In this document: positions 48,625-60,900 of the stretch, piece by piece | Position numbering within the stretch: position 1 is the first letter of the stretch | How the letters are laid out: each line of letters starts with the position of its first letter | Source: Acanthochlamys bracteata | Taxonomy: Eukaryota > Streptophyta > Magnoliopsida > Pandanales > Velloziaceae | Assembly (NCBI GenBank): GCA_019914995.1 | Contig: CM034141.1 | Coordinates: 186,001 to 250,000, forward strand | Length of the DNA: 64,000 bases | Reading direction: 5' to 3' | The notes under the pieces: generated by a model | Seen by the model: only the letters and a program-made list of their open reading frames with translations | Told to the model about the DNA's origin: nothing | Database searches by the model: none | Position numbers and translations under genes: made by a program

Positions 48625-50096
48625 CTACCAATCTTCATCAAGGCTGACTCGATAGAAGCACAAAATGGTGCATGCAAGAATGAAAAAGGATGTGAACTCT
48701 ATCCACATTGCTCCCGTCTCGATTAACTGAGCATGTCTCAGAATTGCAGGAATAGCAATGCTTCCAACTGCAGATGCTCCAGTCAAGAACTTTGCAGCGT
48801 TTATCCACCTGAAGAATAGCAGCATATATAAGTTTAATGAGCATAACAATTGAAAACTGATGGGCGTCATTTTTTATGCACGTATACAATTGGTTGAGGT
48901 TTGAACTGACCCTCCTCCCTCTCTGCTTATCAAGAAGTGTGTAGAACCACCACCAAAGAACAAGCATGGCATGGGCACCATTACATACATCAAAACTGCA
49001 AAACAGAAGCAGGTCCATGTCAAAGCTTGTAATGTATTCGAGATGAGAAGAATAAAATGTTTTGAACTTCATTACCTGTTAGCATTGGCCACCAGTTGCT
49101 GTATAGAGCACAAGCCTGCATTTACAGAGAATCATGTGAGATTCATGTTCCATGGGCCAATTCTCTACCTATATTTCATGTTGCAGAATTTCAATGGAGA
49201 ATGGTGACAGCTGATAGCTACTACTTTCAGGGAGAGCCTGCTCCAAAAAACTATGGGAACAATTTTAATCATCAGTTCTTAACATAAGCTTTGCCACCAG
49301 TCTCTACAATACCTCCACATGAGCTTGGAAGCTGCTCTAGCCTAGTACCATGCTAGTATGATCCTTTTATGAATTGATGGAAATGCTCATAACGCGAACA
49401 TGCAATTACCTTTTTACCTAAGGAAAGAATTTGTTCGTGATCATGGGGGTAAATTTGACTTGCTAACTTGCAACAAGCTTGACGACCTGGATATCTCAGA
49501 CTAAATTAAGTCTGACATTGCTGGGAAATGAACCAGGTGAGATTAAACAGTGACTTGTTCGTTCTGTCAGATTTAAGAGATTTCAGATTGCTAACCTATA
49601 CAAGCTCGAAGAACAGGCCTTCATTCAGTCGGATTGTATTACTACAGCATTGAAATTGAAGACATCTAATGACAACTTGATGGTCAGCAGAAGTTTTTGT
49701 TTGATAATAAAACGTAAACCTTTATACAGGAGAGTGACTATGAAAGATCCTAGCATGAACAGATCTAGAAAAAAGACGTCATCCTAATTCCCATAAACAA
49801 CTTCAAGATTCCTGACCTGAAATCTAAATCTTGAATCTCAATAATATGTGTCCCACCCTAACTCTAACAGATATCAAGTCAAGGCTGTAACTCTTGCTTA
49901 CCAAAATTTGAAGCAGAATGCTCGAAGAAAACATGAATGCAAGTCCACCAAGCCTGCAAATTGTAAATGATCAAACTACGGTGTTTCATTCCAAGTAACC
50001 AGTGGCTACTCAAGAGTCAGAAAATATTGTTAACTTACACTGGATATTCAGAAGATCATAAGCAGTGAAGATTCCCAAATACATATCCAACCGCAT
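48625..50096 (-). CDS. VPS55: VPS55/LEPROT-family endosomal membrane protein
   Basis: Five exons on the minus strand (50096..50041, 49953..49902, 49115..49076, 48995..48911, 48808..48625) encode 138 residues with four hydrophobic spans, as in the family: LGGLAFMFSSSILLQILACAL, NWWPMLTVLMYVMVPMPCLFF, WINAAKFLTGASAVGSIAIP and MWIEFTSFFILACTILCF. NNWWPML-type and FLTGASxVGSIAIPxILRHA are signature segments. Yeast Vps55 with Vps68 controls late-endosome-to-vacuole traffic. Exon 1 (MRLDMYLGIFTAYDLLNIQ) is inferred because it alone supplies a start and the correct splice phase; an upstream leader exon near 50546-50528 contains ATGGCGATGACTG, which does not join in frame and may be a short upstream ORF. 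It lies near SPY here, as I recall for At3g11530/At3g11540. Confidence 0.82.
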
Positions 50097-50781
50097 CGTG
50101 CAAATTTAAATAAAGCAAAGCAACAAGTTAGCTAAAATCCACAAAACATCCAACAGACACTTGATCAATGAAAAAAAACCCATGCTTCCTTCAGAAAAAA
50201 AACAACCTACAAATTTGAAAGTTTGGAATAAAACTACGCTCAAGGCTCAATTATGGGAAATCGCGAATCTCCAACCTTTAACAGAGTAAACATCCAATGG
50301 CAAAACATTTCAGCCTTTTTATCAAAACACAATCTCAATAATTTCTTAAATTTAACAAACTATTAACATCAATTTGGATTCTATCAACCAAAAAATCAAA
50401 ACCAAACAAACCACACAAACAAAATCAAGCAAATCAAAGGAGGGGTACCAGAATCGATGATTCAATTATCAAAATTCTTGAAATTGAATCAGTTGCGGTC
50501 GAAATTTGAGAAGGATTCAAGAAATTGGAATTACCTTCTGCAGTCATCGCCATCTCTGCTCCCACGAGAACAGGAACAAACTGAGACCTTCGAGAGAAAG
50601 AAAGTGTTTGCTATTAAGAAAAATGGACTGGATTACAAATGATTGGAGTCCGTGTTGAGAAACCGATATTTGCAGGACTTTTTTTTGTAAATTTAGAAGG
50701 AACTTAACGGGCTATTCATGTAAACGAAGGCTCGGCCCATTTGTTTAAAACAATAATGGACTCTTTTCCTTATGTTATTAA

Positions 50782-51027
50782 CGAGTGTTTGACATTGCTC
50801 ATCAAAAACAGCTTCTTAATTTAATTTTATTTTTTTAATATATTTATAAATATTAACAAAATTTACTTAAAATTTTTTTAAATATAAAGAATTTTTATAA
50901 TAAAATTTATTTATTACGTGTTATTATTATTATTATTTTAAATAACAAAACTCATTTAGTAAAACAATAAAAAAATATTTTTTTTATTTTAAAAAAAAAT
51001 TATTTTAAATGGACTTCCAAAAGCGCC
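50782..51027. mobile_element. AT-rich MITE, subfamily A, with TAA target duplication
   Basis: The left end CGAGTGTTTGA and the complement of the right end, GGCGCTTTTGGA, are imperfect inverted repeats. TAA flanks both sides (50779-50781 and 51028-51030). A 246-bp A/T interior with a TTATTATTATTATT run. Non-coding. Confidence 0.5.
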
Positions 51028-51392
51028 TAAGCAAATCGTTGTTCTATCTTCTAATTCACTAATCATGAATTGGATTTTTGATATTTGATTGATATGGATA
51101 TTATCCAAAAAACTAAAAATTAAGAAATTTAATAATTGTTCCCAGCCAATTATTAGGATTAGATGCCATCTAAATTTTAAGATAAACACTAGCAATTTAA
51201 CAGTATAAAATTTTCAATAAATTATATACTATCCATCTATTGACATGGTTTTGCTATTCTATTTTCATTTTTATTTTAAATTTCATATTTTTAGTATATT
51301 TTTTACAACGTCTATAAAATTTATTTTAATATAAAATTTACACTACAAAATTTTATTATTAATTATGTTTTAATATAAAATTAGTAGAACTT

Positions 51393-51413
51393 ATATATAT
51401 ATATATATATATA
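51393..51413. repeat. (TA)n microsatellite
   Basis: About ten TA units in tandem inside A/T-rich intergenic DNA. Confidence 0.75.
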
Positions 51414-51776
51414 TGTATTTTAGAAAATCTAATTTTTAAAAACACTTTAAAATATTCCCTTAAGAATCTTTCCAATTTCTCTTCAAAGTATTTCTAAATT
51501 TCAGTAAACTTTATGCCTACCAAGTCATAGGCAGTTCTCCTAAACTTTTTTTTATCAAAAATTATTTGAAAAACACTTTTAAATATAATAAATAAATATA
51601 TTAATAATACATAAATTATATTCACTTTTGAAAACATATATAAGTGTATTTTAAAAAATTTTATTTTATTTCACTAAATTTTATATCCAAATTTATTTTC
51701 TATACTTTCATTTTATTTTTAATTTTTTGCTTACTGAACTCACGCTTAACGTAGCGAAAGGAGCTCATTAATATAA

Positions 51777-52001
51777 GTATTTCAAAAATTATTTTTCAAT
51801 TTTTTTTCATTTCATATTTTTTAATATATATTTTATAAATATTTAAAAAATTAAAAAATATAAAAAAGATTTACGTAATAAATTTTTTTATTACATATTT
51901 TTATTTTTTTAAAAATAAAAAAATAAAATTTATTTTTAAAAAAATATAAAAAAAATTTTATTTTAAAAAAATTATATTTCATAAATAATTTCAGACACTC
52001 C
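51777..52001. mobile_element. AT-rich MITE-like element, subfamily A, left end weak
   Basis: The interior closely follows the copies at 46.2 and 6.1 kb (TTCATATTTTTTAATATATA-like block, then TTACATATTTTTATT). The right end TTTCAGACACTCC is recognisable; the left end near AAGTATTTCAAAAATT is decayed. Boundaries approximate. Confidence 0.4.
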
Positions 52002-52893
52002 TATCTACATTATCCTAGATCTTCCAACGAAAGATTAAATATCTTGCTTTCCAAAAACATTTGATCTTTATTCTACACTCATCTTATCCATTACTACACT
52101 ATCACTTCAGTAACCACTGTACCTCGCGCATGCTTCAACATGATACAACGACAAAACAGATTCGATATTTCCCTAGCGGGAAAGTCTGGACCAGATCTTT
52201 CTTTGAATCTATATCTTAATCCAAATCGAACATTTAAATCCAATCCATAATCTAGAAGCACAGAAAAATTTAAAGAATCCTAGCCGGTTTTTCAACAGTT
52301 CTTAGATCCATCTCCGGTCACCTTACTAACTCACCAAATCAAAATAAACTCCCAAATTTTAGTAACCATCAAAGAGCAATAAACTAGTTGGCACAGCTTT
52401 ATTTGCCACGCGTCCTGTTATTATTTGTTATTATTAGTGCATGGTGTTTGGGTTTTATTCCGTTGAACTTTACCGCCGACTAAAAAGCCGGCGAAGATTT
52501 TAATCACGTGCGGCCGCAACGCACGAACATTTGCTAAAGTTTTTTTTTAAGTCATTAACTAACTAACCATTGCGTTGCCTCGAGAGTAGCACTACTAAAT
52601 CCAAAAGCGGGTCCCGCAATGAAAAGCAAAGACCCGTTTGACCACAACTAACCCGTACGTAATCCGGATCGTCGACATCTCCTACCAAACAATAACGTTC
52701 ACATCACTACCGTACACGTGTTAATCTAAACGTGTTGATCCTATCCGACGGCTTGCTGAACGCATGCTTATTGCCTAGTAATATCGACGTGTCCTTTCGT
52801 TCACGTATCTATATAAACAAACCCAAGCGATCGTTAGCTGCTCTACTTTGAATAACAAGTCAACAACGTAGAATTAAAAAGTTTTAAGAAATA

Positions 52894-53585
52894 ATGGAGA
52901 GAGGGTGGAGTTTGGAAGAAGAGAAGAGATTCGAGAAAGCGTTGGTGATGGTCGGAGAGAACGTGCCTGATAGATGGTATCAAATAGCTGCGCAGTTGCC
53001 GGGGAGGAGCGCTGCGGAAGTTTTCGAACATTATTTGGCATTAGTTGAAGACGTGAAAAAGATCGAAGCCGGTGACGTCGAAACACCGTGGAACGACGAT
53101 GATGACGACGACGATGAATACGACGACGGCGCTGGTGCTGCTACTGCTGGAGGGAAACGAGAGAGGCGGCGTGGAAAACCATGGACGGAAGAAGAACACA
53201 GGTACGAATTTGCAAATCACCCATTTAAAATATTCTGGCCCATTTGGCTGATACGGGCCCAAATTTAATATTAACATTAGCTTGTGTGTAGAGGTTTTCG
53301 AATTGAACTCTTTCTCTACCAAGTTATTATTTTTAAAAAATTTTTTTAGTTAAATAGCTTTCATGAATACGGTGTTAGAATTAGTGTTAATTTGGTGGCA
53401 GGAGGTTTTTGATGGGACTGGAGCAGTACGGGAAAGGGGATTGGAGGAACATAGCACGGAATTCGGTGAGAACAAGGAACGCTACGCAAGTAGCGAGCCA
53501 TGCACAGAAGTATTTTCTCCGGCGGAGTTCTCATCAGGGAAAGGAGTCCAAGAGAAAGAGCATCCATGACATAACACACCCTTGA
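52894..53585 (+). CDS. Two-repeat SHAQKYF MYB transcription factor (DIVARICATA/I-box-like)
   Basis: Two exons (52894..53201 and 53402..53585) encode 163 residues. The first SANT/MYB repeat (residues 3-55) has spaced aromatic residues: W in [15 protein letters not shown] in [12 protein letters not shown], and F/Y in [13 protein letters not shown] linker with a nine-residue acidic run ([13 protein letters not shown]) and an Ala/Gly patch follows. The second repeat reads [31 protein letters not shown] and [12 protein letters not shown], the SHAQKYF signature of I-box binding MYBs. The end [11 protein letters not shown] is the short conserved tail; many relatives extend further, so this is a short member. 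Such factors bind TATCCA/GATAA-type sites, acting in floral symmetry, sugar or ABA responses. Confidence 0.9.
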
Positions 53586-54967
53586 ATCTCATCCCTTAGC
53601 TTTTTTCTTTTATCGTCGATAGCTGTATGTATTTTTTCTTACTAGTGCTTTGCTTGTATAGCCATTCTTTTTCAGGCGAAGAATGAGCATTGATTATAGA
53701 GTAGAATAACTAATAACTCGTTAGACGTGCACCTCTTTGCACACTGATTGACAAATGTAATACAGGTTTTGAATAAAATAATTGAAAGGCTCTAACGGCC
53801 CTGTGTGTTGTTATTTGGGCCTTTCAAAGCCCAAATGTAAATTTACCATAATGAATTTTAATTATTAAAGATGAATAAAAAAATTTTCAGTGTTTGAGGT
53901 TTTAATAACGAAAGCTAGCGCACCTGTCAACAGTCCACCAACTTTCTTCTTCTTCTTCTTCCGGAAAACAAAACCAAAAAAAGAAAAAAAACAGAAAAGA
54001 AAAGGAAAACAGAAAATATTTTGTTTTAAAAGCTGCGAGAGCGAGAGAGAGAGAAGCAAAAGCAAAAGCAGTACAAATCAAAAGCAGCTTTAAGCTTTCA
54101 GCGTTTGGTCATCTTTTTCTTCTTCTTCTGTCTCTCGCCGGAAACCTAAAAATCAATTCTTTTTCAGATTGTTTGTTTCTGTAGCTCTATGAAGTTCTTT
54201 GCTGAAGCAGCGGCCGTGGCTTCGGTCTCTCCGGATCACTCGTGGTTTGTTTTGTTTTTTCCTTGTAACTATGTTGTTTTGTTTTACCTTGGGGATTGTG
54301 AGGGTTTTGAGGTTGAAGCATTTTGTCGAGCAGTTGCTGTGGAATTTATATGTTCTGTATATTCAATTGTGTGTCTTGTGTCTCTAGAGGGTGTTTACGA
54401 AATTTCTTCTTACTGAAGTGAATGCTGCTGAGTTGTTGGTGGTTCTGGTTGATCTGCTAGGCATTTTTTCGAGCAATTTTTAGTCAGAGTAAATTCAATT
54501 GTGTTACTCTCTAGGGTACTTTGGAAGAATTTTGTCTCGAAGAAGGAAACGCTGGATTGTGGTTGTTATGGTTTATCTGGTTCGTCAAGGAAGTTGTGGT
54601 CTTTCTATTGTATGTGTTCGTATTCGCTTGAACTGGCATTTTTTCGTGCAGTTGTAGGTCCGAATTGGATTTTCTTTTGGCAAACCTCTACCTTTTCAAA
54701 GTTTTTGGTTGAATGCTTTAGTTAGTTAGTTATTCTGCTTTAGTTACTTAGTTATCTGAGGTTTTATTCTTGCATGAATTCCAAAAAACAAGTAGTTTGT
54801 CTGGTCATAGGCCGTTTACAGGATTTGGACTTGATTTGCATGTTTCAAATGTGCTTCAATTGTTTAAATGCAGGTGTTATAACTACTTGTTCAATTTAAT
54901 ATGTTTTATTCTGAGCTAATTCATACTCCCTTAATACCAGAGAGGTGGAGCCACAGGCTTTTAATTC
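53586..54967 (+). other. MYB 3' UTR, SPY promoter and SPY leader
   Basis: The MYB 3' UTR ends near 53780. The SPY leader appears to start around 53940-54060 (CTT repeats, GA repeat at 54037-54053). ATGs at 54189 and 54199 open short overlapping upstream frames in the leader; an intron probably runs from about 54243 to an acceptor near 54939, just before the SPY start. Leader exon limits are uncertain. Confidence 0.45.
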
Positions 54968-57900
54968 ATGGCATGGATGGAGAATGGAAAAGTGAAAGAC
55001 AATACTGTAGCTGTTAGTGATTGCTCAAATGGACCAAAGGCTTCTAACCAAGTGGCCGTAGTTCAGACATCTCCAGTGCGAAAGATATATGAAGGGAAAG
55101 ATGCTCTCTCCTATGCCAACATCCTTCGATCACGAAATAAGTTTGTGGATGCACTTGTTGTGTATGGGAACATCTTGGAGAAAGACCCTTGTAATGTGGA
55201 AGCTTTAATTGGGAAGGGAATATGTCTCCGGATGCAACGTATGACACACCAATCATTTGAGAGTTTTATGGAGGCCATTAGGATTGATCCAGAGAATGCT
55301 TGTGCCCTCACAAACATAGGTATTCTTTACAAAGACGAAGGCCATCTGATCCAGGCTGCCGAGGTGTGCTCTTTTTTCTATTCTGTACTTATAATTGCAC
55401 ACTAGATAGACTGACGAAATGATGACTGTATAGCACAGAATCCTATTTACTTCTCAGTAATCCTTTTGTGATGCTTTTCGTAGCGTTAAAGTAGTTATGA
55501 CATGCAGTTGCTTGTAATTATCGCCTTAATATGTTGCCTTAATAATTTAAATTATCTGATCAGTTGTTATCATCTGTTATGTTTCTTCGTCCTCTATATA
55601 TTAAAATGTCTTGAGTTTTCATATTCACTGATCTATGTGTTATTTTCTTGATGCAGTCGTACCAGAAGGCTTTAAAAGTAGATCCTTCATGCGAACTTGC
55701 TGCAGAATGCCTTGCAGTTGTTCTGACAGACCTTGGCACCAGTTTAAAACTTGCTGGGAACACAGAGGAAGGCATGCAGAAATATTATGAAGCTCTAAGA
55801 GTAGATAGTCACTATGCGGTAAAACAATGATAATCAGTTCTTTATGTTTGCTTTATGCATGTCTAGTTCGCTTCTTAATTTATGCATGAACATAGTTTCT
55901 GGATATGCATCACAGCCTGCTTACTACAATCTCGGTGTGGTATACTCTGAATTGATGGAATATGATAAGGCTCTTGCTTGCTATGAGAAGGCTGCGCTGG
56001 AGAGGCCCATGTATGCAGAAGCATACTGCAACATGGGTGTCATATACAAAAATCGCGGTGACTTGGAATCAGCTATCGCTTGCTATGAGAGGTTCTTCTC
56101 CAACTGCATGAATGGTAAGCCATTCAGTTCGTGTAAGCTATGTTATCTCACTACTACTTGCTTTTTCAGGTGTTTGGCAGTAAATCCAAACTTCGAGATT
56201 GCTGAAAATAACATGGCGATAGCTCTGACAGACCTTGGAACAAAGGTGGGTTGGCTTTCACCTCAAATAATTATGTAATGTAAATATAACTCGGACCTAC
56301 CTTTTTGGTAGCTTGTACTAAAATCAGCAAGCTGGTCCCACCTTAATCATTTTTATATTCATTATTATCTAATTTTACTGTAGTACCCTGCCTTTATCTT
56401 ATCTAACATATGGTTGGACTTAATTTTCTCATAGCAAGTTAGCTTGATTTTTTCGGGTAGCTTCTTCTCAGCAGTTTGTCCCCATTGAGGATATTACAAT
56501 GATTTTAGGGCACAGCTAGATGCTACATGAAACAATGACAGAGTGAGCCTCAATTAGGGGTCCTGTTTCATACTGACATTGGATGCTTTATAGTGTTGGA
56601 GACTTGGAGTACGATTGTTTTGGATCCTACTTGTTCTTATGGCATGCCACACACAATGTCAAGCCTGTGTTACTGGGAATTTAGCACGAGTGAGGGGCAG
56701 GGTATAGATCCAATTGTTTGGTTTTTCAATGGTCTGGCATTGAGGAAGCAGGATAGAACTTGAAGTTAATTAAAATACTAATCATTCAAAGTCAACATAA
56801 TTTGTAGTTTCAAGTATCAGTATCGTTTCACTCAAAAATGACAACCAATAGTTTCCTCCAATAGTCTAATTCCAAAGTAAAAGTGCTATATGGCACCTTT
56901 CCTTATCAAAGTAAGCTAAGTGTTGGGCAGGATCGCACGTTCCATCCAAGAATCCTAATATCCTGTATCAGTTTGTTAAACACTCCTAGTAACACAACGT
57001 CATGCTAATTTATGATATGATTTACCTTCGTTGCCCGAGCTGTGTTCACTCTTCACTTTAAACTGACATCCTTTTTCAATTTTACACCTATGTGTTGTGA
57101 ACAAACATTAGTCCCTCCACCCATTGGAATAGTGCATAGTTATAAGTTGATAGCTGTTTCATAATTTTCTTGCTTATGGTAAAAATACTTTATTGCTGCT
57201 ACATGGAAGCTATACGGCCAGTTTGTTTCTCCCTTACCCACCACAATATTTTACCTGAAAATTAAGTAGCGGCAGATGACAACGCTAGCAAATATTTTTT
57301 ATTCTCTTATGAAGTAACATTGTCTTTGATGTTTCTTTTTGCAGGTCAAACTTGAAGGTGACATCAAGCAAGGAGTAAGATATTATAAGAAAGCTTTAGC
57401 ACACAATTTTAGTTATGCGGATGCAATGTACAATCTGGGTGTTGCGTATGGTGAAAGGCTTAAGTTTGAAAAGGTTGGTGATTGGCATATTGTTTGTTTT
57501 TGCTTTTCCTCCTGATATATGTTACATAGTGTTGTGTTTGTTACACATCTACTTTAGCTATCCCGATATTTCCAACAAAATTTGAAACTAGGTAACTCTG
57601 GCTGTTTCTTTACATGGGATACTATAATTCATCGGAACATTTCCTTGAATATTCTTTTTTTCTTTTCTTATCACTTTCTATCTTTTTAATCTAAGTGATC
57701 TTTGACTTCTGTTTTTAGGCAATTATTCATTATAAGCTAGCATTGCACTTCAATCCGCAATGTGCTGAGGCATGCAACAATTTGGGAGTTATATACAAAG
57801 ACAAAGATAACCTTGACAAAGCTGTGGAATGCTATCAGGCTTGTTTTGCACTTGATTACTGTCTAATATTTTTTTTTGTCCTAGCATTGAAGACATTGAG

Positions 57901-60900
57901 TTTGATTTGTTCTCATGTTTGTCAGATGGCTTTATCTATCAAACCCAATTTTTCACAGTCACTAAACAATCTCGGAGTTGTTTATACTGTTCAGGTATGA
58001 CTTTTGACTCAATTCCCAGGAGATGTTATAACAAATCTCTGTTTTTTCACTTGTTCCTACCAACTTTAGGGAAAAATGGATGCGGCAGCTAGCATGATAG
58101 AGAAAGCCATTATTGCAAATCCTACATATGCAGAGGCATATAACAACTTGGGTTAGTTTTTCTTCGAATGCCATGGGCCTGCTAGTCTCTGTTTTTCCTA
58201 TTTGCTATTTATAATTTGCTGGCACTGTGCATCACTTTTCGACAGAGCTAGTCTCACCTCAAATAAACTCGTTCTATCTAAATTATAGTTTCGTACTATC
58301 TACTATAGTTTCACAATTGCTTCTTTTCTATATATGATGAAGAAATTCCTAGTCGCACTGATGTCAAGTTTCTTGCCGTCTAGGTGTTCTGTATAGAGAT
58401 GCTGGCAATATTGCATTGTCTGTGGAGGCTTATGAAAGATGCCTTCAAATTGACCCTGATTCACGTAATGCTGGTCAGGTAACATGTAGATTTTATATCT
58501 TATTATTCAATAAAATATTGCATGGTCTTGTAGTGCTTAGTTAACTTGTTTTCAACATATATATACTGAAGTTAATCATTTTTTGTCGGTGCTAGCAACC
58601 ACTCATAAGTTACTCGGTACCTGAATAAAGTACAATCTAACCTACAATGCCTCTGCATATGTAGGAGAACAAAAATATCTCTCTGAAAGAATCACATTTA
58701 ATCTACAGGGCCACAGGCACATCTTTGAGATGTCGTGTTGCCATGAAATTTCTGTATTCTGATATTGATTTTCATGTTGTTTCTACCCTTTTTTTGTGAA
58801 ACTTGTGCTTTCATTTGATTCTCATAGCACTGTTCTCTGAATTGGTTGTCTTGTAGAATCGATTGCTTGCAATGAATTACATAAATGAGGGCACTGATAA
58901 TGCACTTTTTGAGGCTCACAGGTAAAATTTGAACTAAAAATTGCAGATTTTTCATTTTAAATGTGTTCTTTATGTACATAGAATCCACTGCACAACTACT
59001 TTGCATCTATGAAATAAAAGAGACATCATTCATCTTGGTGTAGCATTGTGGTAACCCCTAACTGCAAATGGTTCAGAAAGTAGGCCCATGTGCAGCTGCA
59101 GAAAGTGTACTTTGGCATGTAAATACCTGTTTCTTCTAGCTAAGGTGCTATTGAAGTTATCCCATGAGACATTATTTAGCTCAACTTTGGTAGAATATGT
59201 TCTAGTTATATCCATAAATAAAATAGATAAACTGCTTAAGGCTTGAGATATGTTGACATTGTCTTTTGCTCTCAAAATCCAAAATATTTTTTTGAGCTTC
59301 TTCCTAGTAATTTATAAGGCAACAGAAAGTAGTTTATCTTTTTTCCTTTTTTTTCCCCCTTAATTTGCTATTGGGAAGGCATTAAAGTTGCAATTGCAAC
59401 GGTGCTGCTATTGCAACTTTCCTGCATACTCATGCTCAAAGAATATGGCTTCAAGTATTTTTGAGTGTCAATACACTACAAGTCCCTCCACATCCCCCTC
59501 TTTCCCAACACATAATGTAGGGGTGGGATGAGAATCAAATATGAATGCATCACTTACAAGAGGATGCGTGAGTGGGGAGGGTTTCATGGAGGGATGCATA
59601 CATATTCTACAGAAAATCGTGGACTGTATTTTTAGGTTGAATTTATTTAGTTGCTTAATGTTGAGGCGTAACTTGTTTAGATGGATCAGTGTTTGAAGTT
59701 TAATACTTTTTCTATAAGCATATAAATGCAGACCTTTATCGTAGATATTCATTAACAATTACTTGGACCATCTGTTACTTTTCTATAACTACTCCCTGAT
59801 TATCATTTTACAGGGAATGGGGTAATCGATTTGTGAAGTTATTTCCACTATATACATCTTGGGATAATACAAAAGATATGGACCGGCCGATCGTGATTGG
59901 ATACGTCTCCCCCGATTATTTTACTCACTCCGTTTCTTATTTCATAGAAGCTCCTCTAACTTATCATGACTATAGCAATTACAAAGTTATTGTCTACTCT
60001 GCTGTCGTGAAGGTATTGCTGGAATTTTCTTTGCAGCTAACATCTTTTTGTTTGGAAACGTCCGCTTTATAAAGCTATGATTTACAGGCTGATGAAGTGG
60101 ACATGCCTAGCATATAAGCCCTTTTAAGTCCTTCCTGCCCAGACTTAACTTTTATCGATAATGACAAGAGTTCTTTTCCTGCTAGACTTACGTATATTTT
60201 CTTTATGATGTCATCTCACAGGCAGATGCAAAAACACTTAAATTCAGGGATAGAGTCCTCAGTAAGGGTGGAGTGTGGAGGGACATCTACGGTATCGATG
60301 AGAAGAAGGTTGCTGAAGTGGTTAGAGCTGATGAAGTCGATATCCTCGTGGAGCTCACTGGGCACACTGCCAACAATAAATTAGGGACTATGGCTTGCAG
60401 ACCTGCTCCAGTTCAGGTCATATATTGGGCATCATCATTGTTGTTACTGTCTCTGTTATCATAGTGTTATTGGTTATTGTGCTTTTCTTGTACTTTGTTA
60501 TTCAGATTTACTTCATTGTATTTGGTGTACTTGAATTCCTACGTTAAATCTTTTAAATATATGTGAGATCATGTTGAAACTATTGCCTGCCAGTAAATAT
60601 TGATATCCATATAGGAAATTCGTTAGTGTGGTACGTGTTTCAGGAGAAGCCAATGAAATAATCCCTTTTAGTGCCTCCTGATTGTTCTATGAGGGGATTG
60701 ATTGTGGTTGTAGGTTAGGGATAACGGCTTTCTTGTAGATGTCGTATTATTCTCTTTTCATTTAACTAGTCCTGCCTCCCTCCTTATAATCTAAAGATTA
60801 CCCTTAACACTTCACATAACATTTCCAGAGACTTATACTACTCCTAAGGAAAAAATATATTAATAAAAGACCTTATGAAAGCTGCAATGTGTGACTTCTT

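Larger units (their letters stand above)
50097..52893. other. VPS55 leader and promoter, AT-rich intergenic DNA, MYB promoter
   Basis: 50097-50640 holds the VPS55 leader with introns. 50780-52000 is mostly A/T and carries two listed MITE-like elements plus a (TA)n run at 51393-51413. 52380-52890 is less A/T-rich and includes ACGTG motifs (about 52505, 52713 and 52728) and TATATAAA near 52809-52816, the promoter of the MYB gene. Confidence 0.4.
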
